NCBI GenBank assembly: GCA_020725335.1
Contig: DYFF01000021.1
Coordinates: 1-64,000, forward strand
Length of the DNA stretch: 64,000 nucleotides
Reading direction: 5' to 3'
Source: Thermodesulfovibrio sp.
GTDB lineage: Bacteria; Nitrospirota; Thermodesulfovibrionia; Thermodesulfovibrionales; Thermodesulfovibrionaceae
The position numbers and the translations under genes were made by a program. Each line of letters begins with the position of its first letter. Position 1 is the first letter of the stretch. The notes beneath the pieces are model-generated. The model ran no database searches. It saw only the letters and a list, made by a program, of their open reading frames with translations, and was not told the origin of the DNA. Of this stretch, positions 1-9,888 are shown piece after piece.

Positions 1-752
1 CATATCTTCAATATAAGGTCTTAGAAAAGTATCAGGTGAGAGTATATTGTATATATCAGCAATCTCTTTATAAAAAGCATAAAAATCATTTCGTTTGGTT
101 TCCTCTCTGAAATACTCCAATACAAATTCCACTTTTCTGTCACCTGGCTTATCTTTTATCTCTTTCAAATACTCCTCTTGTGCCATTTGCATGAGTTCTT
201 TGAATTCCTCTTTTAGCTTTTCAATATCATTTACTATACCTTCAATGTCAGTAGAATCAAAGGCAAGGGCTTTTTCAAGCTTGCTGAATATGCCTATAAA
301 GTCTACAATAAGCCCAGCAGGTTTTTTGATGCCCTGCCTGTTTTCATAGGGTCTATTTACCCTTGCGATGGTTTGTAAAAGCACATGGTCACGCATGGGT
401 TTGTCAAGATACATACAGTAAAGCACCGGCGCATCAAAGCCTGTTAAAAGCTTATTTGTAACAATGAGAATTTTTGGATTTTTTTCAGGATGAGTAAAAT
501 CTTTTCTTATCCTTTTTTCTTCATCTTCAGATAGATGATATTTTCTTAACTCATCGGGATCGTTATGAAATGGACTGAATACTACTTTGGAATACTCCTT
601 TGGAAAATGCTTATTAAGCTCTTCTTTGTAAACTGCACAGGCTTGCCGATCAACAGCTACCACAAAAGCTTTATAGCCAAGCGGTTCAACAAACTCTCTA
701 TAATGCTTGGCTATAAACTTGGCTGTTTTTTCTATTCTGTTTCTGCTTTTTT
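1..752 (-). pseudogene. hsdR: Type I restriction enzyme R subunit (HsdR), C-terminal helicase part, 5'-truncated; continues past the window start
   Basis: My minus-strand translation gives IEKTAKFIAKHYREFVEPLGYKAFVVAVDRQACAVYKEELNKHFP...LIVTNKLLTGFDAPVLYCMYLDKPMRDHVLLQTIARVNRPYENRQGIKKPAGLIVDFIGIF, typical HsdR helicase domain 2. The frame is closed by stops just upstream, inside the 3' end of the res gene, so the N-terminal part is missing. Confidence 0.8.
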
Positions 753-755
753 TTA

Positions 756-3740
756 TTATTTTTCATCATCTCGTTTTTCTTTTTCAAAATGTCCCTTTAT
801 CTTATTTGCAAAATCATCCAAATTGTCAAACCAGTAATTTTTGTAACTATCTAAAACCATAGCCATTCCATCCATTGTTTTAAGCAATAAAATAGTATTT
901 ATTCTAATATCGTTGTATGAAAAAATTTTACTTTGCTTTTGTCCATTATTGTCTTCTTCAAATATTCTTGAAAAGCCGTCGATTTTTCTGTAACCATCAG
1001 TATGTTCGGTTCCTTTAGGGTCAACAAACAATATTGTATAGTCATTACCCTTTTTTAACCAAAAAATAAAATCTGGTTTAAATTTTTCAATACGATTTGT
1101 TTTTGGCTGATAGTAAGGAATATATACTTCGTCAAGTGTTTCATCTATTTTTGAAAAATACCACCAATCAAATTGTTTAAAGAAGTTATCTTCTTTTTTG
1201 ATATAATTTTCAATTTCATATATAAAGTTAACTTCACTTTGATTTTTGATGATATGTATAAAATATGTTTCTCTTTCTGATTCTGACAGCCCTATTGGTA
1301 AATAGTAATGATTTGCTAAATATTTAAATTTTATTCTATCTATACCATCGTCAATAGTGCTTTCGCTTACATAATTTTTTGTAATTTCTTCTACCTGGTT
1401 AATATACTCATTCACTTTTTGTGGTTCTTTTTTAATATTTTCAGCTATTTCTGCAAGTATTTTTTCTTTTTCTGGGTATTTTTTAACCATCTCTATTTTT
1501 TCTTTTATTGAGTTTAATTTATTTTTTGAAACTTTTATTTGTTTAAAATGTACTATCTCATTTTCAAGTTTCTTGAAATTACTAAACTCTTTACTGTGTA
1601 TAGAAAAATGATTCATTACACTTTTTAAAATCAGATCTGGTTTGTTTATTACAGCCACAGAAGAACTCTCTTTATAGTAGTTTTCTCTGTTTGAAAAGCT
1701 CTCTTCTACTTTCTTTAATATTTTTGGCTGGCAATAATATTTTACAAGTGCAACTTTATCTCCAATATAGTTATAGTATTCTTGGGTTAGTTTAAGATCA
1801 CTACTATTTATTTCGAATTTAATAACAAAATTTTCATCAGCTAAAATTTTTTCACTTTCTTTATATACTGGTATATAGAGCAACTTATCTTTTACTTCTG
1901 GATTAATTTCAAAAAGATCTCCAATCAGTTCTTCTTGTTTTTCTTCTTTTAAAGTGGCAATTACTTCTTTTAGGTTTTCTGCTTTTGTACCAAAAACAAA
2001 AAGAGACTCAAGTGATTTTACTTTGTCTTTTAAACTCTCAAAAAGAGTTTTATCTATTTCTTTATTGTTATAAAGAAATTGTAATCTTTTTCTTTTATGT
2101 GTCACAGGCTCAATTCTCACTCCTCGGCCTATGGATTGTAAAACAAACTTTCTTGCATCTGTGCCCTTACCTATGTTGATGTATAAAATAATATTTGGCC
2201 TATTGCTATCCCAGCCTTCATAAAAAGCACGAGAACCCATTAAAATGTTTATATCAGAATCATCATTGTTTAATTTTTTGAAGACGCTCTCATTGTCAAA
2301 CTTTTCATTAATCTCATAGCCAGAAAGTTTGTTTCTTATCCACTCAGTTATATCTCCAATTTTTATTAAAGCAAATGGTGTATCGCTTGCTTTAAGTTTT
2401 AAAATAATTTCCTGTTTGTTACCAGGAATTATTAAAACTTCTATGTTTCCTGTAGTTTTAGAATTAAATACATTTTCTAAAATATCTTGATAGTTAATTT
2501 CATCAATACTTGAATCTAAAACCATTTTTTCTTCTGTAAACTCATATTTACCTTTTAGGTCATTTGTTAATTCAGTTATAGCTTGTTTTAACAATTCATC
2601 TTTCAACTGTCCTTTTGCAATTTTTTCTATTTCACTAAAGAATAAAAACAGGTCAGAATCTTCTGTGTTTACAGAATTAACAAGCGTAAGGATAAGTGGC
2701 TTATGATAATAATCTTTTATTTCTGCTTTATGCTTTTTTATATAAGTATGTAAAACCAGTATTTTAAGTAAGGTTTTTATTTTTTGCTCTTCTGTAAAAT
2801 CTTCTTTTGCGCCCAAGGAAGAGACGTTGCTTTGAGTAACATAAATATTTTTTCCGTATCCTTGCTGTATAAATTTTTCAAGATTAAAATTAAATACACA
2901 AGTTGCAAAATCTATTGGGTCTGTAAAAGTAGCTGAAAAATTAAATAGAAATCCATTTCTTGAAAGTATAGAATAAAATATTTGCCTTTTGCTTTCTTCT
3001 CTATCACCTTTATGTGCTTCGTCAAGTATTATATACCAATTCCCGTTATTATCATAATTTCTAAAACTAATTATCTTATCCTTTTGTTCATCTGAAATAA
3101 GATCACTTCTATAATAAAAAACATTTACTTCTTTACCAAAAACTAAACGATTTCCCATCTTTACACTCTCATATTGCTTTAAATCAAAAATTTTTATATA
3201 TAAATCGTTATTGGAACGATTAAATTCTTCAATATGATTTTTAAACTGTTCAATTAAATCTTCTCGATAGGTTAAGAATAATATATCTTTTTGAGGCATT
3301 TGCCCTTCTTCAATAAGTTTTCCAAGCAGCTCTAAAAGTTTTACTATAACAAGAGTTTTTCCACTACCCGTTGCCATCCAAAAACTCATACGGTTGATGA
3401 AGTTAGAAAAAGCAATTTTATTATCTTGAATTAAGTAATCTTTATCAAACTCTTCAAATATCTTTTTATTTTTATTGTTGTTAAGCGTAAAATCTAAATT
3501 TTCTACAAATCCATTGTCTTTGTAAAAATTAAAAAATTTATTCTTATCTTCTTTAAATTCTATGTAATATTTATATAGTGCTTTTAAAGCATTTTGAAGT
3601 GCTTGTTGTTGATAATCGTATAATGTCTTTGTGTCTGAAAACTTACTATAATCAAAATGTAGCCACTCAGCAGGCAAACTGTTTAATTGAATAGTTTCTA
3701 CTATGTTTTGTAAATATAATCTCATAATTACTCCCACCAA
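756..3740 (-). CDS. res: Type III restriction endonuclease subunit Res (DEAD-like helicase plus C-terminal nuclease domain)
   Basis: 994 aa; Walker A FWMATGSGKTLV, DEAH box ILDEAHKGD, C-terminal PDFIFWLKKGNDYTILFVDPKG (PD-ExK-like); directly follows mod. Confidence 0.88.
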   Translation of the reverse strand: MVGVIMRLYLQNIVETIQLNSLPAEWLHFDYSKFSDTKTLYDYQQQALQNALKALYKYYIEFKEDKNKFFNFYKDNGFVENLDFTLNNNKNKKIFEEFDKDYLIQDNKIAFSNFINRMSFWMATGSGKTLVIVKLLELLGKLIEEGQMPQKDILFLTYREDLIEQFKNHIEEFNRSNNDLYIKIFDLKQYESVKMGNRLVFGKEVNVFYYRSDLISDEQKDKIISFRNYDNNGNWYIILDEAHKGDREESKRQIFYSILSRNGFLFNFSATFTDPIDFATCVFNFNLEKFIQQGYGKNIYVTQSNVSSLGAKEDFTEEQKIKTLLKILVLHTYIKKHKAEIKDYYHKPLILTLVNSVNTEDSDLFLFFSEIEKIAKGQLKDELLKQAITELTNDLKGKYEFTEEKMVLDSSIDEINYQDILENVFNSKTTGNIEVLIIPGNKQEIILKLKASDTPFALIKIGDITEWIRNKLSGYEINEKFDNESVFKKLNNDDSDINILMGSRAFYEGWDSNRPNIILYINIGKGTDARKFVLQSIGRGVRIEPVTHKRKRLQFLYNNKEIDKTLFESLKDKVKSLESLFVFGTKAENLKEVIATLKEEKQEELIGDLFEINPEVKDKLLYIPVYKESEKILADENFVIKFEINSSDLKLTQEYYNYIGDKVALVKYYCQPKILKKVEESFSNRENYYKESSSVAVINKPDLILKSVMNHFSIHSKEFSNFKKLENEIVHFKQIKVSKNKLNSIKEKIEMVKKYPEKEKILAEIAENIKKEPQKVNEYINQVEEITKNYVSESTIDDGIDRIKFKYLANHYYLPIGLSESERETYFIHIIKNQSEVNFIYEIENYIKKEDNFFKQFDWWYFSKIDETLDEVYIPYYQPKTNRIEKFKPDFIFWLKKGNDYTILFVDPKGTEHTDGYRKIDGFSRIFEEDNNGQKQSKIFSYNDIRINTILLLKTMDGMAMVLDSYKNYWFDNLDDFANKIKGHFEKEKRDDEK

Positions 3741-6280
3741 ATTAAAGGTTTTATTAATTTATAATCTAAATCTTTTGTATTTATTTTACTTCCGTCTTCA
3801 AACTCTACTTCATCCGTTTTTATTTTCTTAATCCATTTACCAGTAAGATTAGACAATGTTTCTGCTATATCTATATTTTCATAAAGTTTTGACAAATCTA
3901 CTTTTACCTTGTTGTTTTCATAGTCTATTTCTAAGGCTTTAAGCATTTTTTCGTCTTTCATAAATAAATATTGTTCATAAGGGTTTTTGTTTTGAATAAT
4001 AAACATATCATGGTTTTCATACACTGTATTTGACAGCGTTTCTTCGTATTGTTCAAGTTCGTAATATTTGAAAAAGCCACCTGCTTTGTTTTCGTTATAA
4101 TGTTCTTTGACATCTTGTTCTTTTGAAATACCTGATTTATCATAGAATAAAACCTTTTTCATCCTTGGCAAAACCACTGTGTAAAAATGCTCTCCCATCT
4201 CTACGCCAAGCCATTTTCTACCGAGTTTATGGGCTACGGCTGTGGTTGTGCCAGAGCCAAGGAAGAAGTCAAGAATTAAATCAGTTTTGTTTGACGCTGT
4301 TTCAATTGATCTCTTAAGTACAATTTCAGAATTTTCTGTTTGAAAACCGCTTGCTTGTGAATAACCATTTATATCTGTCCAGTTGTCCGTGATTATTTCA
4401 TTATCAAGGAATACTTGTATAATTAAGTTATCGTTATTCTTTAAGCTATTTAACTCGCTTTCTTTGTAATAAATTTTTTCTGTAACTTTATCTTTTAATC
4501 TTGCTTTTCCTTCTTTATAAAGTTGGTCTAATTTTTCTTGAGATTTAATCCAATGCCTTCCTTTCGGAGGACTGAACTCAATACCTAAAAGTTTTCTACT
4601 TTTGTTTGTCTGTCTTTCACCCGGACGATGATCTAAATCAACCCAAAAAAGGTTATTTAACAAAATATCAGATAATTTGTTTTTATTGTTAAAATTATTT
4701 TTTTCAAGAATCTTTATAATCTTCTTATAAAATGAATAATCATAAGTTTCTTTTATTGTTTCGTTGATTATATATTCAGGATTTTTCGCATAGAAGAAGA
4801 GGTTATCCTTTGTGTATGAAAGACTTAAGCCAGTTTTCTTTTTACCAGCAGTTTTCCCGACTGCTATCTCGTTAATAAAATTTCCATCAAAAATATCATC
4901 CATTAAACATCTTACAATCCAATTCCCATTGTAATCACACCTTACAAAAATACTTCCTCTTTCATTAAGCCATTCTCTTGCAATTCTTAATCTGTTTTCA
5001 AGCAATGTTGCCCAGTTAGCATCTTTGTAGTTTGTTCTATATAAAAACTGATCAGATGAATCTAAATTAAACGGTGGGTCAATATATATCGTTTGCACTT
5101 TTTCTTTAAATTTCGGCAATATTGTATTCAATGCCTGATAGTTTTCACTCTTGATAAGCCAACCATCTAAAGATTTGTCTAAATCATCAAACAAATTTAA
5201 AATCTCAAATTCTAAATCCTTAAAATACTTGGTATCTATAGGCAAAAATTGGAATTTAGCATTCACTTTTTTACCAAAAACATCATTTTCAATAATTTTA
5301 TTTTTGTCAAAACTCTCTTCAACAATACCTAACTCTTGCCACTCCTTTATCTGTTCTTGAATGCTTTGATGATTCAATATCTTCTCTACTACATGTATAT
5401 CTTTTATTCTATCTAAAGTAATCACATAGTTTGAGTTTTTCACAAACTTCGGTTTGTTCCATATCTTTACCAGCTCGTCTTCAAACTGACTAATAAAATC
5501 TATTATCTTAAATGCAATATCTTTTAAGATCTGTAACTCATTTACTCTATCTGCGCTCCATTCTTTTGCCCCTTCCCAAAAATACTGATAACTCCAGAGT
5601 TTAAACTGTTCTTGTAAAAATGCTTTTGCATTTTTGTTAATAAAGAAATCTACTTCACTTTGCCTTTCAAAAACTCTAAAGGCGCGTTCTAATTGTTCTT
5701 CGGTAATGGCAATACCTTTTCTTTTTATAGCTTTTAATATCTCGTCTGTTTTTGTTTTTGTTCCTTTTTCAGAGTATTGAACAGTAAAAACAATTGTGCC
5801 ATCTTCATTAACTTTATCTAACTCAAAAACAAGCGAACGTTTTTCATTAGCTTTTTTATGTTCAAGTTTTGATACATCAAAGAAAAACTTAAATCCATCA
5901 GATTCTATCTTTAAACTTCTAAAAATTCTATCAGTTTTGACATAATAGAGCATTTGCGTCTTCCAAAAAAGAACAACATCCTTTTCATTGGTATAAACCC
6001 TTTCATAGACATTGTTGTGAAATGGTGTTGAATTAAAATATATTGAACCGCTTTCGGTAAAATAGCGACTGAAAAATGAATACAATTTATCAAACAATTC
6101 ATCCCTAAAATTTGGATATTTTTCTAATGCTTTTTCTATATCTGATCTTAAGAGTTCTTCGATTTTTTTATAATACTTTGATTTTATTCGCATTAAGTTA
6201 ACAAATCCACCACGACCCTCAATCTTAGCTCCGATAAAGACATCCTGTAATGCTTTGTAAAATTTTTGTTCTTTAGTCAT
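3728..6280 (-). CDS. mod: Type III restriction-modification DNA methyltransferase Mod (beta class)
   Basis: 850 aa; IYIDPPFN motif followed by DFFLGSGTT further C-terminal (motif order of a beta-class N6-adenine MTase); overlaps the res start. Confidence 0.88.
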   Translation of the reverse strand: MTKEQKFYKALQDVFIGAKIEGRGGFVNLMRIKSKYYKKIEELLRSDIEKALEKYPNFRDELFDKLYSFFSRYFTESGSIYFNSTPFHNNVYERVYTNEKDVVLFWKTQMLYYVKTDRIFRSLKIESDGFKFFFDVSKLEHKKANEKRSLVFELDKVNEDGTIVFTVQYSEKGTKTKTDEILKAIKRKGIAITEEQLERAFRVFERQSEVDFFINKNAKAFLQEQFKLWSYQYFWEGAKEWSADRVNELQILKDIAFKIIDFISQFEDELVKIWNKPKFVKNSNYVITLDRIKDIHVVEKILNHQSIQEQIKEWQELGIVEESFDKNKIIENDVFGKKVNAKFQFLPIDTKYFKDLEFEILNLFDDLDKSLDGWLIKSENYQALNTILPKFKEKVQTIYIDPPFNLDSSDQFLYRTNYKDANWATLLENRLRIAREWLNERGSIFVRCDYNGNWIVRCLMDDIFDGNFINEIAVGKTAGKKKTGLSLSYTKDNLFFYAKNPEYIINETIKETYDYSFYKKIIKILEKNNFNNKNKLSDILLNNLFWVDLDHRPGERQTNKSRKLLGIEFSPPKGRHWIKSQEKLDQLYKEGKARLKDKVTEKIYYKESELNSLKNNDNLIIQVFLDNEIITDNWTDINGYSQASGFQTENSEIVLKRSIETASNKTDLILDFFLGSGTTTAVAHKLGRKWLGVEMGEHFYTVVLPRMKKVLFYDKSGISKEQDVKEHYNENKAGGFFKYYELEQYEETLSNTVYENHDMFIIQNKNPYEQYLFMKDEKMLKALEIDYENNKVKVDLSKLYENIDIAETLSNLTGKWIKKIKTDEVEFEDGSKINTKDLDYKLIKPLIWWE

Positions 6281-6311
6281 AATTATTTTCTCCTAAAAAT
6301 AATCTTAATAT

Positions 6312-6440
6312 TCACTTGATATAGGTTTTATTGAGTTTATCAAATTTTGCAAAAAAAATACTCACCATATCCCAATCCTCTGGTATCTCTCCTATTTCGG
6401 TTTGTTTGAAGTTGGTTTCTGTGTAGAAGTTATAACCCAC
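6312..6440 (-). pseudogene. hsdS: HsdS (type I specificity subunit) N-terminal stub
   Basis: GTG-start frame VGYNFYTETNFKQTEIGEIPEDWDMVSIFFAKFDKLNKTYIK*; the ...FKxTEIGxIPxDWxxV motif is typical of the HsdS N-terminus, and no further HsdS sequence follows. Confidence 0.7.
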
Positions 6441-6488
6441 AACGATTCCTTATTTATATATTTATCTTCAACTCACCACTCTCAACTC

Positions 6489-7060
6489 TCAACTCTTAAC
6501 TCTCAAACTCTTCAACATCTCCCACAATTTCTTATCCGCCTCTTTTCTTTCCTTTTCTGCCTCTTCAAGCTCCACAATTGCCTCATCCAGTGGTAAGACT
6601 TCCTCTTGGTTATTTTGGGCAACATATCGCGAAGGACTTAAGTTATAGTCGTTTCTTTGTGCTTCTTCTTTGGATATTATCTTACTTATACCTTCCTCTT
6701 CTTTCCAGTCTCTATAGAGTTCATAAGCCTTTTGTATAGTGCTTTCAGGTAGGTAGTTTTTGGGTCTGCCTTTTTCAAATAAATTAGAAATATTGATAAG
6801 TAAAATCTCGTTGGGCTTTCTTTTAGCTTTGTTAATAACAATAATCACACCCGGCGCTGTGGTGTTGTAGAAAAGATTTTCAGGCAGCAAAATCACTGCC
6901 TCTACAAAATCATTATCTACAAATGCCTTTCGTATGTCTCGCTCTCTGTTTTTACCGGTTGTTCCACTACCACGCGATACCGCACCAGTATCGATAACCA
7001 CTGCCATCCTGCCGTTGTCTTTTAGACTTGAATACATGTGCTGTATCCATCCCCAGTTTA
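6489..7060 (-). pseudogene. hsdM: HsdM (type I N6-DNA methyltransferase) C-terminal fragment
   Basis: WIQHMYSSLKDNGRMAVVIDTGAVSRGSGTTGKNRERDIRKAFVDNDFVEAVILLPENLFYNTTAPGVIIVINKAKR...YNLSPSRYV is HsdM. The upstream catalytic part (including NPPF) is absent and replaced by transposase-like sequence. Confidence 0.8.
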
Positions 7061-7064
7061 ATAC

Positions 7065-7284
7065 CTCTCCATCTTTGAGATTTTATATCTCAACTACAGG
7101 ACTTTCTATTATCTCACTTAACCTTTTTATAAATCTCTTCATCCCTTGAGATTTCTTTAATACATCAAGCCTGCAAAGTTTAGTAAGACCGCATACTTTA
7201 CCTGTCCAGCCTCTCTATAGGAACGGACAATCTGGACGTATTGATTGTTTTTAGAGCTTGTTATTTTGATGAACAGGGAATATG
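7065..7284 (-). mobile_element. Decayed IS1634-family transposase N-terminal remnant (frameshifted)
   Basis: Minus strand reads FIKITSSKNNQYVQIVRSYREAGQVKYAVLLNFAGL, then after a frameshift DVLKKSQGMKRFIKRLSEIIESPVVEI*, resembling IS1634 transposase N-termini (...KNxEYxQIVxSYREGGKVKxxVLxxLGRLDxLKKS...). Confidence 0.6.
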
Positions 7285-7554
7285 TATACAACATTTATAA
7301 GAATAAGTTAAGAAAAAACAGAGATAATATATGAAAAGTTGCTACTATCATTTTAGAAATTTAAAAATAAATATGTGGAATTATTAGAGGTTTGGAAAGA
7401 TAAAATAGCAAAAATTAGGACTCAACTGATAAAGTCAGGAAGTGACACATTCCCATTTATTCCCTACTGTTTCAGTTTTTGTACACTTATTTTTTTGTTT
7501 TTTGATTTTTTAATAATAAAAGCGTCTTAATCATCAGGTTGAAGATTCGAATCC

Positions 7555-8433
7555 TCAATCGCTCACTAATAAATTTCTCAACTTATTTAATGCCTTTTCT
7601 TTTCTCTTAGCTTCAATCATCATATGCACTTTTTCTATACCTGTTGATTCAATCATTTCCCGAAAACTTAAAAAGTCCTCAAAATTTACATAATCACCAT
7701 GTGTTCCCGTTTTACCAATTCCTCTGGAGGAGAGATGAACCTTAGGAATTCCTTTACCTGACCAGGTTTCAAATATTTTCTTTAGGTCAATTTCAGAAGG
7801 ATTTAAACTGTGATGGAAAAAATCAAAAACAAAGGGAATTCTTAAAGTTTCTGCAATTTTGAGTACTTCTTGAGCGCTAAATAGTCTTTCGTCATTTTCT
7901 ATAGCAAGCCTTCTTTTTAACCAGCTATGTTTTTCAACATTTTCAATAAATCTATCAATGGCTCTTTCTTTTTGTCCGTAAGCACCGCCTATATGAATAA
8001 TAACAACACCGTCATCTTCAACTCCAAGTTTATCAAGTATCCAAAAATGGTATTCAAGTTCTCTTATTGAATTTTCTAAAACTGTAAAATTAGGTGAGTT
8101 TAGTATTACGAACTGTCCAGGATGCATTGTAATTCTTATCTTAAATTTCTCTTTTATTAACTTACCTAATTCAATGATATAAGGCTCAAATTTTCTCAAC
8201 CAATCTTCTTCGAAATCAACATGGGATGCATAAGGGATGAAATTTGAACCGAGCCTGAATACTTCTATATTTCTTTCTCTACAAAGTTCAAGAAGTTTTA
8301 AAAAATCCCTCAGATTTATCTGAAAACTTTCAAATACCCTTTCAAAACTTAGATTTTTTAATCTGAAAGTATGATTAGTAGAGAGACTACCGTCTGAGTT
8401 TGTGCAAAATATTCCAAAACCTATATCTGTCAA
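7555..8433 (-). CDS. uvsE: UV DNA damage repair endonuclease UvsE/UvdE family
   Basis: 292 aa; FRLGSNFIPYASH, MHPGQFVILNSP, VVIIHIGGAYGQKERAIDRF, RLAIENDERLFS, PFVFDFFHHSLNP are UvdE-family motifs. Confidence 0.9.
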   Translation of the reverse strand: MTDIGFGIFCTNSDGSLSTNHTFRLKNLSFERVFESFQINLRDFLKLLELCRERNIEVFRLGSNFIPYASHVDFEEDWLRKFEPYIIELGKLIKEKFKIRITMHPGQFVILNSPNFTVLENSIRELEYHFWILDKLGVEDDGVVIIHIGGAYGQKERAIDRFIENVEKHSWLKRRLAIENDERLFSAQEVLKIAETLRIPFVFDFFHHSLNPSEIDLKKIFETWSGKGIPKVHLSSRGIGKTGTHGDYVNFEDFLSFREMIESTGIEKVHMMIEAKRKEKALNKLRNLLVSD

Positions 8434-8436
8434 ATT

Positions 8437-9147
8437 TTACTCTACCTTAAGGATAAAACTATCAACCTTTGTCTCTGCTGCACCTAAACCTCCAACAAAG
8501 TTTGTATAGACACCAACAAAGCCTTTGTTTACTCGTGTGGTATCGAAAACTCCACTTAGTTCTTTATCGTTCCAGAAAAATTTTGCCTTTCCATTTTTAA
8601 CTCTTACTGCCATCTTATTCCAATGAGCCTTTTTAGGGATACCACCTGGAATTTCTTTTTCATACCAAAACTTAATATAAACAGGAAAATGTCTCGTATC
8701 TTTTCCAACATATGCAACATTAAGGGATGGTTCTTTTCCGTTGAAATCACATATAAATCTATAGAATCTTGCATTTATAGGGTCTATTAAAAAGGCAAGA
8801 CCTGCAAAAGGTCCCTTTTCTTCATTTGTTACTGGACAGTATATAAATGCCTCAAGATAGAAATTAGATACTTCCTCTGTAACAGCATAACTTAAAGCAG
8901 CAAAACCTCCTGCATTAGCGTTGCTTAAAACTCCAATACCTCCATCTCCATCAGGAGCATTTTTGTCCTTTTTAGGAGTGAGGTTGTCAAGAAAGAAATG
9001 AGGAAAGAAGTTCCATCTTAGTTGAGCTTTACCATCAGGAAAATTGTCTTTATAAATATTAGCAAAAGCATTGTTTTCTGAGTTTATAAAGATAAATAAA
9101 AGTATTATGAGAATTTTAAAAATCCCAGATTTTGCTAAGATTAACAT
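8437..9147 (-). CDS. Secreted hypothetical protein with concanavalin/LamG-like fold
   Basis: Signal-peptide-like N-terminus ([20 protein letters not shown]); [14 protein letters not shown] and GFVGVYTNF pattern of LamG/DUF1080-like beta-sandwich proteins. Confidence 0.5.
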   Translation of the reverse strand: MLILAKSGIFKILIILLFIFINSENNAFANIYKDNFPDGKAQLRWNFFPHFFLDNLTPKKDKNAPDGDGGIGVLSNANAGGFAALSYAVTEEVSNFYLEAFIYCPVTNEEKGPFAGLAFLIDPINARFYRFICDFNGKEPSLNVAYVGKDTRHFPVYIKFWYEKEIPGGIPKKAHWNKMAVRVKNGKAKFFWNDKELSGVFDTTRVNKGFVGVYTNFVGGLGAAETKVDSFILKVE

Positions 9148-9880
9148 GACAGTAACCTCCTGGGTTTTTATCTAAGTAGTCTTGATGATAATCCTCAGCT
9201 TTGTAAAAGTTCTTTGACGGCGATACTTCTGTTGTAACAAATACTCCCTGAGCCTTAATCTCCTCAATCACCCTTTCAATAACTTCCTTTTGTACATCAT
9301 CAAGGTAGTAAACTACTGAACGATACTGAGGACCAATGTCATTTCCTTGTCTGTCCTTTGTGCTCGGGTCATGAATCTTGAAAAAATGTCTTAAAAGCCT
9401 TTCAAGGCTAATAATTTTAGGATCGAAGGTTATCAAAACAACCTCTACATGACCAGTTTTACCTGTGCATACCTCTTCATAGGTAGGTTTTTCTTTCCAA
9501 CCACCTGAGTATCCCACTACAGTGTGTTTTACCCCTTTAACCCTTTTAAAGTATGCTTGCAAGCCCCAGAAACAGCCTCCACCCAAAATTATTTGCTCAA
9601 AATCCTTATGCACCTCTTTAAACATTTTTAAATAGTCAATATAGCCCTCCTCCGCTAATTTATCTAAAGACACAAATCTCAGAGCTGCAGAGTTTATACA
9701 GTATCTCAATCCTGTTGGTGGTGGTCCGTCATCAAAAACATGCCCGAGATGTCCATCTGTATTTTTCGTCCTTACCTCTGTTCTAATCATCCCATGGGAA
9801 GTATCAAGCCTCTTTACAATGAGTTCTTCATGGACTGGTTTTATAAAACTGGGCCATCCAGTTCCGGAGTTAATTTTTCT
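9116..9880 (-). CDS. msrA: Peptide methionine sulfoxide reductase MsrB-MsrA fusion, MsrB part truncated or defective
   Basis: MsrA motif [12 protein letters not shown] and MsrB C-terminal part ([65 protein letters not shown]). The reading frame extends upstream of the annotated ATG to SGTGWPSF, but the MsrB N-terminal CxxC region is missing. Confidence 0.8.
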   Translation of the reverse strand, partial: RKINSGTGWPSFIKPVHEELIVKRLDTSHGMIRTEVRTKNTDGHLGHVFDDGPPPTGLRYCINSAALRFVSLDKLAEEGYIDYLKMFKEVHKDFEQIILGGGCFWGLQAYFKRVKGVKHTVVGYSGGWKEKPTYEEVCTGKTGHVEVVLITFDPKIISLERLLRHFFKIHDPSTKDRQGNDIGPQYRSVVYYLDDVQKEVIERVIEEIKAQGVFVTTEVSPSKNFYKAEDYHQDYLDKNPGGYCHVNLSKIWDF

Positions 9881-9888
9881 TCCTTCAC

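Noticed and set aside
95-837. Plus-strand ORFs 95..349 and 565..837
   Set aside because: They are antisense to clear HsdR and Res coding sequence; translations are low-complexity Ser/Phe-rich, as expected of shadow ORFs.
6462-6500. Short ACTCTCA-like tandem repeat (CACTCTCAACTCTCAACTCTTAACTCTCAAACTC)
   Set aside because: Only a few imperfect copies, partly coding for the HsdM tail; not enough for a CRISPR or a phase-variation tract.
7290-7500. AT-rich region left of the uvsE gene as a possible gene
   Set aside because: No ORF above background and only vague protein-like fragments; probably decayed sequence.
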